Source: Burkholderia gladioli (GTDB lineage Bacteria > Pseudomonadota > Gammaproteobacteria > Burkholderiales > Burkholderiaceae). From it: a stretch of DNA of 64,000 bases. A model generated the notes under the pieces. The model was not told where the DNA came from, did no database searches, and saw nothing but the letters and a program-made list of their open reading frames with translations. Positions 35,045-43,843 of the stretch are shown here, one piece after another. Both the position numbers and the translations under genes were made by a program. Numbering within the stretch: the stretch's first letter is position 1; each line of letters begins with the position of its first letter. The stretch spans positions 2,604,001 to 2,668,000 of the forward strand of contig NZ_CP009322.1 of assembly GCF_000959725.1 (NCBI RefSeq), in the 5' to 3' direction.

Positions 35045-36384
35045 CAGTTCACTCCCATTTCGCTGGTCTGGTTCCGGGCTTGCGCCTGGCTGGCGGCCGC
35101 GTCGGCCGGTTCAGCGGCTTCGCGCTGCGTGCTGTCGCGGTAGTCGAGGTACTTGCGCTGCGTCGCGATGTGATCGGCGACGTGCTTCGCGTCGTGCCAG
35201 ACGCCCCAGATGAAGCTGGAGCCGCGGCGCGACTGCCACGGCAGGCCGAGGAAATAGATGCCCGGCTCGACCGACACGCCGCGCTGGTGGCGCGGCTTGC
35301 CCTTCGCGTCGAAGGCGTCGACCTGCAGCCAGCGGTAGTCGGTGGCGTAGCCGGTGGCCCAGATGATCGAGGTGACGCCGGCCGCGGCGAGATCGAGTTC
35401 CAGCCGCGGCTCGCTCAGGCAGGCGGGATCGGCGGGAATCACGCGCGCTTGCGGCTCTTCCGGCAGGTCGAGGCCGTTGCGCTCGATATAGGCATCGGCC
35501 TCGTCGAGCAGCGACAGGTAGTTCTCGTCGCCGCGCGCGATGTTGGCGACCAGGTCGTCCTGGAAGGTGACGACATTGCCCTCGAAGGACTTCGTCAGGC
35601 CGACCAGGTTCACGCCCTGGTGCGCGAGACGGCGGAAATCGACGGTATGGCCGCCGCGCGCGCCGCTCACGGCGATCGTCACATGCTCGCGGCCCGGCAC
35701 GGCCGCCTCGGCGTCCCACTTGCCGAGCACGCCGAGCCACCAGCAGAAGTCACGGTTGCGATAGGCGCGCGGCGGTCGATCGTGCGGGCCGACCGACAGG
35801 TAGACGTCGCGGCCGGCGCGCTGCAGTTCGTCGGCGATCTGCACGCCCGAGGAGCCGGCGCCCACCACCAGCACGCCGCCCGCCGGCAGTTGCGCCGGGT
35901 TGTGGTAGTCGGCCGAGTGGATCTGCGTGAGCGAACTGGTTTGCGGCGCGATCGGCGGAATCACCGGGATCTGGAACGGGCCGGTGGCCACCACCACACG
36001 GCTCGCCTCGATGGTGCCGTCGCTGGTCTCGACCGTGAAGCCGGGGCGGCCCACGTTGCGCACCACCTTGGTCACCTCCACGCCGGTGCGGATCGGCGCC
36101 TGGAATTTCTTCGCGTAGGCCTCGAAATAGTCGGCCACGCGATCCTTCGACGCGAACGCGTCCGGATCGAGCTCCTCGAATTCGAGCCCGGGGAAGCGGT
36201 CGTGCCAGGCCGGGCCGTTCGCCACCAGCGAATCCCAGCGGCCGGTGCGCCAGCGCTCGGCGATCCGGTCGCGCTCAAGCACCAGATGCGGCACGCCGAG
36301 CCGGCCCAGATGTTCGCTCATCGCGACGCCGGCCTGCCCGGCGCCCACCACGAGCGTGTCTACGACTGTTTTCCCGACTGTCAT
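35044..36384 (-). CDS. Flavin-containing (Baeyer-Villiger/FMO-type) monooxygenase
   Basis: 446-aa two-dinucleotide-binding-domain flavoprotein. The N-terminal FAD motif is VVGAGQAGVAMSEHLG, the NADPH motif is VLVVGAGSSGVQIADELQ (about residue 175), and a WATGYATDY segment near the C-terminus matches the FMO/BVMO ATGY element. These enzymes N- or S-oxygenate amines or insert oxygen next to ketones. ATG 36384 has AGAGGA upstream; an in-frame ATG 18 codons earlier is less likely. It heads the operon with two RidA, DUF1028 and an ArgE-like gene, which suggests oxidation of an amine-bearing compound to a reactive imine that RidA then hydrolyses. Confidence 0.85.
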   Translation of the reverse strand: MTVGKTVVDTLVVGAGQAGVAMSEHLGRLGVPHLVLERDRIAERWRTGRWDSLVANGPAWHDRFPGLEFEELDPDAFASKDRVADYFEAYAKKFQAPIRTGVEVTKVVRNVGRPGFTVETSDGTIEASRVVVATGPFQIPVIPPIAPQTSSLTQIHSADYHNPAQLPAGGVLVVGAGSSGVQIADELQRAGRDVYLSVGPHDRPPRAYRNRDFCWWLGVLGKWDAEAAVPGREHVTIAVSGARGGHTVDFRRLAHQGVNLVGLTKSFEGNVVTFQDDLVANIARGDENYLSLLDEADAYIERNGLDLPEEPQARVIPADPACLSEPRLELDLAAAGVTSIIWATGYATDYRWLQVDAFDAKGKPRHQRGVSVEPGIYFLGLPWQSRRGSSFIWGVWHDAKHVADHIATQRKYLDYRDSTQREAAEPADAAASQAQARNQTSEMGVN

Positions 36385-36920
36385 CTCGAGTTCCTCTGAA
36401 AGCGGTTCAGGCTGTTGTTTCGTTGTCGCCCACGGCATGGCCGCGCGCGCAAAGGCATGAATCGAATTCTGTTCAGAGAAAACGAATAGCGAAATGATGT
36501 TTTTTGTGGTCGCTGGCTAGGAAAAAGCTGGTGGGGCGCCGAGGCCCGCCAGGCTTGGGAGAGGCGCGTTAAAAGGTCGCGAAGCTAGGGGTTCCTGACC
36601 TGTCTGGTACCGGCAGTGCCGCCCTGGGGCGCATTGTGCGGATGCCTGAGTCACTCCATCAATACGCATCCGAAGCGGCGGACAAGCATGAAAAAAGACC
36701 ATGCCCTGCCTGGATCGACGGGACGTGTCGTCCGGGCCGCGATGCTTGCCTCCTGCCGCGCCCCATCCTCGGCCTCCGAGCGAACAGGGTGCGCCGGACA
36801 CGTGATCCGCGTTCCGACGCCATATCGGGATCGCCAATGCGTGAACTGGCAGCGGCTTATGCAAACACGTGCCTCGAGGGCCCAGGAGGCTTCATTTACC
36901 CTCTATTCAATCCACTGATC
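36385..36920. other. 536-bp intergenic region upstream of the monooxygenase operon
   Basis: The left end (about 36440-36530) is AT-rich and probably carries the monooxygenase promoter. The rest up to the orphan gene has mixed composition and open frames without clear ribosome sites. It could include the decayed 5' part of a transferred gene linked to the orphan; nothing firm is seen. Confidence 0.35.
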
Positions 36921-37457
36921 ATGCCCGCCATCGAACTCATTCACGATCGTGAAATCTTTACATCATTCTGGCAACGAGCCATTCTGGAAGTCGCATCGTT
37001 GCACGGCAAACCTGGCAAGGACGTGCTTTATCTCGATCCTATCGACCTGCAAACACAGAAATTCTTCGAGCTGCTCCGACTTCTGACAACAGCCCAAGGC
37101 GCGGACGAATTCGCTGTGATCATTCTCAAACCCGATCCGTTCGGCTATTTTAATTTTCATTTTGGGAAATATCCGGGATTCGTTCATAACAAGCACCACA
37201 CCGACGATGAATACTTTTCGGTATTGATGGAAAATCCCGGCGACAGCCCGGCCGACGCGATAGGAATCAACTCTTACCAATACGTCGTCATGCCCTTGCA
37301 CGGGAACTGGATCGTGTTTGGCGACAGGAATTGGGACATCGCGGTTTTCCATGGTCCGCCCGACATCATGAATCTGGCACGAAACTTCTACCCATTCTTC
37401 ATCAAGCCGCCTGAAGGCTTTCGTATCGAACCTTATTACCATCGCGAGAACGACTGA
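36921..37457 (+). CDS. Low-GC orphan protein, family unknown
   Basis: 178-aa acidic, aromatic-rich soluble protein (EYFSVLMENPGD, SYQYVVMPLHGNWIVFGDRNWD, PFFIKPPEGF). I do not recognise a family. Base composition is near 50% G+C against about two thirds in its neighbours, which suggests horizontal transfer. Its size, acidity and isolated low-GC context resemble orphan immunity genes of polymorphic-toxin systems, but no toxin gene is adjacent and this is speculation. The start is ambiguous: an in-frame ATG at 36837 would add 28 residues. A terminator hairpin follows. Confidence 0.5.
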   Translation: MPAIELIHDREIFTSFWQRAILEVASLHGKPGKDVLYLDPIDLQTQKFFELLRLLTTAQGADEFAVIILKPDPFGYFNFHFGKYPGFVHNKHHTDDEYFSVLMENPGDSPADAIGINSYQYVVMPLHGNWIVFGDRNWDIAVFHGPPDIMNLARNFYPFFIKPPEGFRIEPYYHREND

Positions 37458-37474
37458 AGGACTGCCGATACAAC

Positions 37475-37512
37475 GCGCCGCCTCATTCGGCATCACCCGA
37501 ACGAGGCGGCGC
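37475..37512. terminator. Hairpin terminator between orphan and M20 genes
   Basis: A 16-bp stem GCGCCGCCTCATTCGG / CCGAACGAGGCGGCGC with one mismatch and a 6-base loop, placed between the stops of the plus-strand orphan (37457) and the minus-strand amidohydrolase (37547). No strong T tract follows on either strand. Confidence 0.55.
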
Positions 37513-37546
37513 TCGCCCCCCACGATCGCTTCAAAAAATCAGCCCC

Positions 37547-38737
37547 CTACCGCCCCAAAACCCGCTCCACCAACCGCACGAAATAACTCGCCCCCACCGG
37601 CAGCAGGGCATCGTTGAAGTCGTAACTGGCGTTATGCAGCAGGCAAGGCCCGCCGCCGTGCCCATGCACGCGATGATCGCCCACGCCATTGCCGAGGAAG
37701 GCATAACACCCCGGCTTCTCGCGCAGCATGAACGAAAAGTCCTCCGCCGCCATGGTCGGATCGACGGCCGCGTTCACATGCGCCTCGCCCACCAGCTCGC
37801 GCATCACCGCCACCGCCAGCGCCGTCTGCTCGGGGTCGTTCACGGTCGCCGGATACTGGCGCTGGAAATCCACCTCGCTCTCGCAATCGAAGGCCGCGGC
37901 GGTCGCGGCCACCACCGCGCGCATGCGCGTCTCGATCAGGTCGAGCGTGGCCTCGGAGAAGGTGCGCACCGTGCCGCCCAGCCAGGCATCGGTGGGCACC
38001 ACGTTCATCGCCTCGCCCGCGTGCACCTGCGTGACCGACAGCACCGCGCCGTCGATCGGATTGCGGTTGCGCGTGACGATCCCCTGCAGCGCGCTCAGCA
38101 CCTGCCCCGCCGCGAACACCGGGTCGCGCCCCAGGTGCGGCATGGCCGCGTGGCAACCGGCGCCGCGCAGGTTGATCCGGAACAGGCTGGTGGAAGCCAT
38201 CAGCGGCCCCGGGCGCACCGCGAAATCGCCGGCCGCGATGCCGGGCCAATTGTGCAGCCCGAACACGGCATCCACCGGGAAACGCTCGAACAACCCGTCC
38301 TCGATCATCGCGCGCGCGCCGCCGCCCGCTTCCTCGGCCGGCTGGAAGAACAGCTGCACGGTGCCGTCGAACTCGCCGTGCCGCGCCAGATGGCGCGCGG
38401 CCCCCAGCAGCATGGCGGTGTGCCCGTCGTGGCCGCAGGCGTGCATCGCGCCGGGCACCGTCGAACGATGCGCGAAGGTATTGGCCTCCTGCACCGGCAG
38501 CGCGTCCATGTCGGCGCGCAGGCCGATCGCGCGCGCGCTGCCGCCGCGCTTCAGGGTGCCGACCACGCCGGTGCGGCCGACGCCGCGCGTGACGGCATAA
38601 CCCCATTGCTCGAGCCGCTCGGCGACGAGCGCCGCGGTGCGGAACACGTCGTAGCCGACCTCGGGATGGGCGTGGATATCGCGGCGGATCGCCGTCAGCT
38701 CGTCGGCGTGCGCGACGATGGAATCGATCAGTTTCAT
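37547..38737 (-). CDS. M20 amidohydrolase (hippurate hydrolase/IAA-amino-acid hydrolase type)
   Basis: 396-aa metallopeptidase-family amidohydrolase. RRDIHAHPEVGYD opens the protein. Metal ligands lie in MHACGHDGHTAMLLGAA, QPAEEAGGGARAMIEDGLF and C-terminal AAEDFSFM; GLHNWPG supplies a further His. This is the AbgA/HipO/ILR1-like group that hydrolyses N-acyl amino acids or p-aminobenzoyl-glutamate. It is the last gene of the DUF3100 operon, 100 bp after the transporter-like gene. Predicted to act in the cytoplasm on the compound imported. Confidence 0.86.
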   Translation of the reverse strand: MKLIDSIVAHADELTAIRRDIHAHPEVGYDVFRTAALVAERLEQWGYAVTRGVGRTGVVGTLKRGGSARAIGLRADMDALPVQEANTFAHRSTVPGAMHACGHDGHTAMLLGAARHLARHGEFDGTVQLFFQPAEEAGGGARAMIEDGLFERFPVDAVFGLHNWPGIAAGDFAVRPGPLMASTSLFRINLRGAGCHAAMPHLGRDPVFAAGQVLSALQGIVTRNRNPIDGAVLSVTQVHAGEAMNVVPTDAWLGGTVRTFSEATLDLIETRMRAVVAATAAAFDCESEVDFQRQYPATVNDPEQTALAVAVMRELVGEAHVNAAVDPTMAAEDFSFMLREKPGCYAFLGNGVGDHRVHGHGGGPCLLHNASYDFNDALLPVGASYFVRLVERVLGR

Positions 38738-38837
38738 GCGGATGGGAAGGCCCTTGTCGGTCGTCGCGTCGCGGCAGCGGCAACGGCGGCAACGGCAGCG
38801 GCCCTGCCCGTGCAGCCCGCCGCCGCGACGCGAGACA

Positions 38838-40172
38838 TCAGATATGGAACAGTTGCGCCACCAGGGTCGCGCCGATGAAGGTGCCGGCGTTCGCCACGAA
38901 GGACACCAGCACGATGCGCCAGCCGAGCCGGCGGAAAGCGGGGATGTCCTTGGCGATCGACAGCCCGGCGAACACCAGCATCGGCGTGGTCACGCCGAGG
39001 AAATCGTTGTGCGAGCTGAGCGCGGCGATCTGCGAGGCCCACGGGCTCCACGGCGAGGTCAGGAACATCGCCACCACCGATACCCAGCAGACCGCCGGAA
39101 TCCGCCGCCCCGTCACGCGCGCCAGCGCATCGCCGACGATCGTCGCCACCACCATGATCGCGATCCCCGGCAGCCCCACCAGCGGCGTGGTGCCATGGGC
39201 GATCCAGTCGCACACCAGCGCCATCGCGGCCGTCACGATCCAGGCCAGCAGCTTGCCGCCGTAGCCGAGCGTGGGCGCCTCGGTGCGCACCTCGCCCAGC
39301 GACGGGCTGGCCGTCTCGGGCTGCGCCGAGGCCTTGGTGGTGCGGCCGATCAGCGGCTCCAGCACGCGATAGCCCCACACCGCCAGCGGCAGCGAGATGA
39401 ACAGCGTGAAGTAGGTGCCGATGGTGGTGGTGATCAGGTTGCTGGCCGCGGCGAAGGCGAGCACGGATTTCGCCGTCTCCGGATCCTGCTGCGCGGCGAT
39501 CGCGCCCGAGGCGGCCGCCATCATGCTGCCCGAGCCGACGCCCGAGCCCATCGCCAGCGCGAGCGGATCGAAGATGCCGAGGCTGCTCACGAAGCCCGCG
39601 AACACGGCGATGAACACCGCGCCGAACACGGTACCGGTCAGGTATTCGGCCAGCACGCCGCGGCCCTCGGCCGAATCCATGCCGTACTTCTCGCCGATGA
39701 TCGCCAGGCTCGGCTCGCGGCCCACCGAGAAGGTCGCACCGATCGCCTCGCGCTTGATGCCGAGCAGCAGCGCGAGCGGCAGGCCGAGCAGGATGGTGCC
39801 GACGAAATGGCCGAATTCCTGGAAGGCCAGCGCCCAGCCCGCCGAGGCCAGCTTGGGCAGCGCGCTGCCCACCATCAGCCCCAGCTTGGAGACGAACAGC
39901 AGCAGCGCCGGCTGCAGGATCGCGGCGGCGAAGAACTGGTCGGGCACGCTCAGCCGCGCGCTACTGTTCCAGCGCGCGCTGGCCAGCCCCACCGCGGCGC
40001 CCAGCAGCAGCGCCCAGATCATCGGCAGCAGCACGACCTTGCCCGGTCCGAGCTTGAACGTAAACGAGCCGATCCATTCGGCGACCAGCAGGATGCCGGC
40101 CGCGTAGAGCAGGACCTTGGCGGTGGCCGCGCCGCCCAGCTCGCGGCGCTCGATCCCCAGTGCGTGTTGCAT
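38838..40172 (-). CDS. DUF3100-family membrane protein, probable transporter
   Basis: 444-aa integral membrane protein with 10-12 hydrophobic segments. It begins MQHALGIERRELGG and matches the DUF3100 pattern (FQEFGHFVGTILLGLPLALL, REPSLAIIGEKYGMDSAEGRG, ASGSMM-type Gly/Ser loop). Function is unestablished. Linkage to an M20 amidohydrolase and a LysR gene is reminiscent of the abg (p-aminobenzoyl-glutamate) arrangement, where the membrane partner is a transporter, so substrate uptake is inferred. ATG 40172 has GGGGAGA upstream. Confidence 0.75.
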   Translation of the reverse strand: MQHALGIERRELGGAATAKVLLYAAGILLVAEWIGSFTFKLGPGKVVLLPMIWALLLGAAVGLASARWNSSARLSVPDQFFAAAILQPALLLFVSKLGLMVGSALPKLASAGWALAFQEFGHFVGTILLGLPLALLLGIKREAIGATFSVGREPSLAIIGEKYGMDSAEGRGVLAEYLTGTVFGAVFIAVFAGFVSSLGIFDPLALAMGSGVGSGSMMAAASGAIAAQQDPETAKSVLAFAAASNLITTTIGTYFTLFISLPLAVWGYRVLEPLIGRTTKASAQPETASPSLGEVRTEAPTLGYGGKLLAWIVTAAMALVCDWIAHGTTPLVGLPGIAIMVVATIVGDALARVTGRRIPAVCWVSVVAMFLTSPWSPWASQIAALSSHNDFLGVTTPMLVFAGLSIAKDIPAFRRLGWRIVLVSFVANAGTFIGATLVAQLFHI

Positions 40173-40219
40173 GGCAAGTCTCCCCTTGAAGCCCGGCTGC
40201 CGTCGGATGCGGGCCGGTG

Positions 40220-41737
40220 TTACAGATAACCGAACGCGGTCGGCGGCGCTTCGGCCGTCTCGACCCAGACGCTCTTGGTCTGCGTGTATTCGTACAGCGC
40301 CTCGACCCCGCTCGAGCGCCCGTAGCCGCTCATGCCGTAGCCGCCGAACGGCGAGGCCACGTTGATGGTCTTGTAGCCGTTGACCCAGAAGGTGCCGGCG
40401 TTCACCTGCGCGGCCACGCGATGCGCGCGCGCCACGTCGGTAGTCCAGGCCGCGCCGGCCAGGCCGAACTCGGTGTCGTTGGCGATCGCGATCGCCTCCT
40501 CCTCGGTGTCGAACGGGATGGCGGCCACCACCGGCCCGAAGATCTCGGTGCGCGCCACCTCCATCGCGTTCGACACGCCGGCCAGCACGGTGGGCGCCAC
40601 GAAGTAGCCGCCGCGGCCCGGCTCGACGCGCTCGGCCGAGCCGGCGGCGAGCGTGGCACCCGCCGCCACGCCGCGCTCGATCATCGTCATCACGTGCTCG
40701 TATTGCTTGCGATTGTTGATCGGGCCCACCTCGGTCGCATCGTCGAGCGGCGCGCCGACGCGGATCTTTTTCGCGCCGGCGGCCACCATCGCGACGAATT
40801 CCTCGTAGACGGCGCGCTGCACCAGCAGGCGCGAGCCGGCCACGCAACTCTGGCCCGCGCCGGCGAAGATCGCCGCCTGGGCGGTCAGCGCGGCGCGCTT
40901 GAGGTCGGCATCGGCGAACACGATATTGGCCGACTTGCCGCCCAGCTCCAGCACGCAGGGCAGCACGCGGCGCGCGGCGGCCTCGGCGATGCGCGCGCCG
41001 GTGGCCGGCGAGCCGACGAACACCACCTTGCTCACCACGCGATGCGCGATCGCGGCCTGCCCGGCGGTATGGCCGAAGCCGGCCAGCACGTTGACCAGGC
41101 CGCGCGGCAGCCCGGCCCGCTCGCCGAGCATCGCCACCGCCAGCGAGGTGAAGGGCGTCAGCTCCGAGGGCTTGAGCAGCACGCCGTTGCCCATCGCCAC
41201 CGCGGGCGCCACCTGCCAGCCGCAGGTGAACACCGGCGCGTTCCAGGGCGTGATCTGCAGCACCACGCCGGCCGGCTCGCGGCGCGTGTAGTTGAGATGC
41301 GAGCTCGGCACCGGGATCACGCTGCCGTAGAACTTGTCGGTCCAGCCCGCGTAGTACTCGAACATCTCGGCGACCCTGGCCACTTCGCCCCGGCAGTCGC
41401 GGATCGGCTTGCCCGAGCCGAGCGCCTCCAGCCGCGCGATCGCCTCGGCCTCGGCGCGGATCGCGCGCGCCACCTCCTGCATCACGCGGCCGCGCGCGGC
41501 ATGCGTGAGCGCCCACCATTCGCGCTGCGCGCGGCGCGCGCTCTCGGCGGCGTGGTCGATCACGGCCGCGCCGGCGTCGCGATAGGCGAGCGTGGCCTGG
41601 CCCGTGGCCGCGTCGTAAAGCTGGATCGGCTCGCCCTGGCCGGCGACGAGTTCGCCGTCGATATAGGAGCCGATGGTGGCGGCGCCGGGGAAGAAATGCG
41701 CGAAGGCGGCGAGCAACTGGTCTGCGTGCTGGGTCAT
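40220..41737 (-). CDS. NAD(P)-dependent aldehyde dehydrogenase
   Basis: 505-aa enzyme with all catalytic elements: LQITPWNAPVF (Asn), VFVGSPATGARIAEAAA (cofactor loop), LELGGKSANIVF (Glu) and IFAGAGQSCVAGSRLL (nucleophilic Cys). EIFGPVVAAIPF and PFGGYGMSGYGRSSG complete the fold. Full length and no damage, in contrast to the remnant at 29686. It is the second gene of the LysR-controlled operon, 69 bp after the HIBADH-like gene. Likely oxidises a semialdehyde released in the pathway. Confidence 0.88.
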   Translation of the reverse strand: MTQHADQLLAAFAHFFPGAATIGSYIDGELVAGQGEPIQLYDAATGQATLAYRDAGAAVIDHAAESARRAQREWWALTHAARGRVMQEVARAIRAEAEAIARLEALGSGKPIRDCRGEVARVAEMFEYYAGWTDKFYGSVIPVPSSHLNYTRREPAGVVLQITPWNAPVFTCGWQVAPAVAMGNGVLLKPSELTPFTSLAVAMLGERAGLPRGLVNVLAGFGHTAGQAAIAHRVVSKVVFVGSPATGARIAEAAARRVLPCVLELGGKSANIVFADADLKRAALTAQAAIFAGAGQSCVAGSRLLVQRAVYEEFVAMVAAGAKKIRVGAPLDDATEVGPINNRKQYEHVMTMIERGVAAGATLAAGSAERVEPGRGGYFVAPTVLAGVSNAMEVARTEIFGPVVAAIPFDTEEEAIAIANDTEFGLAGAAWTTDVARAHRVAAQVNAGTFWVNGYKTINVASPFGGYGMSGYGRSSGVEALYEYTQTKSVWVETAEAPPTAFGYL

Positions 41738-41806
41738 GTCTGGGTTCCGTGTCTGGATCGTCGAATGTCGGGCGTCGGGCTCGATCGCGGCGCGGGCCGC
41801 CCGGCC

Positions 41807-42679
41807 TCAGGCCGGATCGAGGAAGTCGACGATGCGGTTGAAGTCCTCGCCGTCCGCGACGTATTCCTCGCTGGCGGCCCACAGGCGCGCCGCCTCGCGC
41901 GCCACCGGCGCGACGCTGTCGAACTGGTCGAGCAGGCCCAGCGCGAGCCGCACGTCCTTGCGCATCAGCTTCATGGTGAAGCCGGAATCGAACTTGCCGT
42001 TGAAGATCCAGGTGGGGTAGTTGGTCAGCGTGGCGCTGTTGCGGCCCGAGCCGCCGTTCAGCGCCTCGACCAGCTTCTCCGGATCGACGCCGGCCGCGCG
42101 CGCGGTGCGCACCGCCTCGCTGGCGGCCAGCAGGTGCACGCCGGTCAGCAGGTTGTTGAGCAGCTTGGTGACATGGCCGGCGCCCACCGGGCCCACGTGC
42201 ACGCGCTTGGCGCTGATCACCGCGAGGATCGGCTCGACCGCCTCGATATCGGCGGCCGAGCCGCCCAGCACCATGGTCATGGTGGCGGTGGCCGCGCCCT
42301 TGGGGCCGCCGCTCACCGGGCCGTCGACCAGGCCGATGCCGCGCTCGGCCAGGGCCGCCGCCACGCGCCGCGTGCTGTCGGGGTCCGCCGTGGTGGTGTC
42401 GATCACGATCGTGCCCGGTTTGGCGTTTTCGAGCACGCCGCCCGCGCCCAGCACCACCGCCTCGACCACCGCCGAGGTCGGCAGCGAGAGCAGCAGCACG
42501 TCGGCGTCGCGCGCGATCTCGGCCACCGAATCGCGCGCCGACAGCACCTCCTGCCCGGCCAGCGCGAGCGCCACGCCGGGCGCCGCGTCATAGCCGAGCA
42601 CCGTGTAGTCGCCGCGCCGCAGCGAGCCGGCCATGCCGCGCCCCATGTTGCCCAGACCGATCACGCCCACCGTTTTCAT
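41807..42679 (-). CDS. HIBADH-family NAD-dependent dehydrogenase
   Basis: 290-aa beta-hydroxyacid dehydrogenase. The Rossmann motif is VGVIGLGNMGRGMA. The substrate loop is VDGPVSGGPKGA, the catalytic lysine is in GAGHVTKLLNNLLTGVHLLA, and a C-terminal KDVRLALGLLDQF helix follows. The family includes 3-hydroxyisobutyrate and tartronate-semialdehyde reductase. ATG 42679 begins the core strand; an earlier ATG adds unrelated residues. First gene of the operon, divergent from the LysR gene at 42823. Confidence 0.87.
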   Translation of the reverse strand: MKTVGVIGLGNMGRGMAGSLRRGDYTVLGYDAAPGVALALAGQEVLSARDSVAEIARDADVLLLSLPTSAVVEAVVLGAGGVLENAKPGTIVIDTTTADPDSTRRVAAALAERGIGLVDGPVSGGPKGAATATMTMVLGGSAADIEAVEPILAVISAKRVHVGPVGAGHVTKLLNNLLTGVHLLAASEAVRTARAAGVDPEKLVEALNGGSGRNSATLTNYPTWIFNGKFDSGFTMKLMRKDVRLALGLLDQFDSVAPVAREAARLWAASEEYVADGEDFNRIVDFLDPA

Positions 42680-42767
42680 CCGACGACTCCCGATAACTGT
42701 TGGTTCGAGGGCGGCGCGCCAGCTTGCGCCCGCCTTGCATGGCAACGATGTTCGGTCCGGCGATCCG

Positions 42768-42813
42768 TATAATCAATCCACGCCAATATTGATATTGTTC
42801 TCTTTTTTAGAAC
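42768..42813 (+). promoter_or_regulatory. Divergent control region: -10 box and two dyads
   Basis: In the 143-bp gap between the HIBADH-like and LysR starts there is a consensus TATAAT (42768-42773, plus strand), a dyad AATAT-TG-ATATT (42785-42796) and a second dyad GTTCT-N7-AGAAC (42797-42813) just before the LysR start. The -35 is weak. The layout suits autoregulation by the LysR protein. Confidence 0.45.
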
Positions 42814-42822
42814 ACTCGACAC

Positions 42823-43731
42823 ATGAGCGATACCCTCACCGACAGCCGGATCATCTATTTCTACGAGGCGGTGCGCTGCGGCACGATCCGCGCCGCGGCC
42901 GACTGGCTCGACGTGGCGCCCTCGGCCGTGAGCCGCCAGATCGGCCTGCTGGAGAAGGAGCTCGACGCCACCCTGGTGGAGCGCCACGCGCGCGGCGTGA
43001 CGCCCACCGAGGCGGGCCGCTGCGTGATCGAGTATTTCCGCGAGCAGCTCGCGCACCGCGACGACCTGATCTCGCGCCTGCAGGAGCTGCGCGGTCTCAA
43101 GACCGGCCAGGTCAGCCTGGTGCTCGGCGAGGGTTTCGTCTCGGACCTGCTGGCCGGGCCGATGCAGCAGTTCTGCCGGCAGTTCCCGGGGATCCGCGTC
43201 AACCTCGACGTGGGCAGCACCAACGACGTGATCCGCAAGATCTCGAACGACGAGGGCGAGATCGGCCTGGTCTACAACCCGCCCACCGAGCCCAAGCTGG
43301 TGTCGCGCGCCTCTAAGCGGCAGCCGATGATGGCGATCGTCGGCCCGGATTTCCCGCGCCGCGGCCACAAGGTGCTGACGGTGCAGCAGCTCGCCACCTA
43401 CCCGCTGGCGGCCACCCACCCGTCCTACGGCACGCGGCAGATGATGGAGGCCGTGGAATACGCCGAGCGCGTGCGGCTCGGGCCGATCGTCACCACCAAT
43501 TCCTTCGCGATCCTCAAGGAGTTCGTGAAGTCGGGGCTCGGCATCTCGGTGATGCCGGCCTTCGCGGTGGCCGCCGAGCTGCAGGCCAGGGAGCTGTTCG
43601 CGATCGAGATCGCGCATCCGATCCTCGAGAACGCCGAGGCGCACATGGTCACGCGCGTGGGCCGCAAGCTCTCGGTGGCCGCCAACAAGATGCTGCAGAT
43701 GATGACGGGGCAGATGCGGGCGTTCCGCTAG
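42823..43731 (+). CDS. LysR-family transcriptional regulator of the DUF3100/M20 operon
   Basis: 302-aa regulator. The helix-turn-helix is at about 10-65 (FYEAVRCGTIRAAADWLDVA, SAVSRQIGLLEKELD). The effector domain contains QVSLVLGEGFVSDLLAG, EIGLVYNPPTE and VKSGLGISVMPAFAVA. It is divergent from the four-gene operon starting at 42679, the classic LysR layout, so it is assigned as its likely activator. Its stop is followed after 26 bp by an IS5-family element. Confidence 0.88.
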   Translation: MSDTLTDSRIIYFYEAVRCGTIRAAADWLDVAPSAVSRQIGLLEKELDATLVERHARGVTPTEAGRCVIEYFREQLAHRDDLISRLQELRGLKTGQVSLVLGEGFVSDLLAGPMQQFCRQFPGIRVNLDVGSTNDVIRKISNDEGEIGLVYNPPTEPKLVSRASKRQPMMAIVGPDFPRRGHKVLTVQQLATYPLAATHPSYGTRQMMEAVEYAERVRLGPIVTTNSFAILKEFVKSGLGISVMPAFAVAAELQARELFAIEIAHPILENAEAHMVTRVGRKLSVAANKMLQMMTGQMRAFR

Positions 43732-43843
43732 GCGCCGGCGCGTCGGGCTTAGCCTAAGAGACGGTTTCAAAAAGGGCCCGAGGGGCTGTTAACTTTCGCG
43801 GCGAGCTGTTAACCTCAGGCATCGGAACAACCGAGACGAGGAG

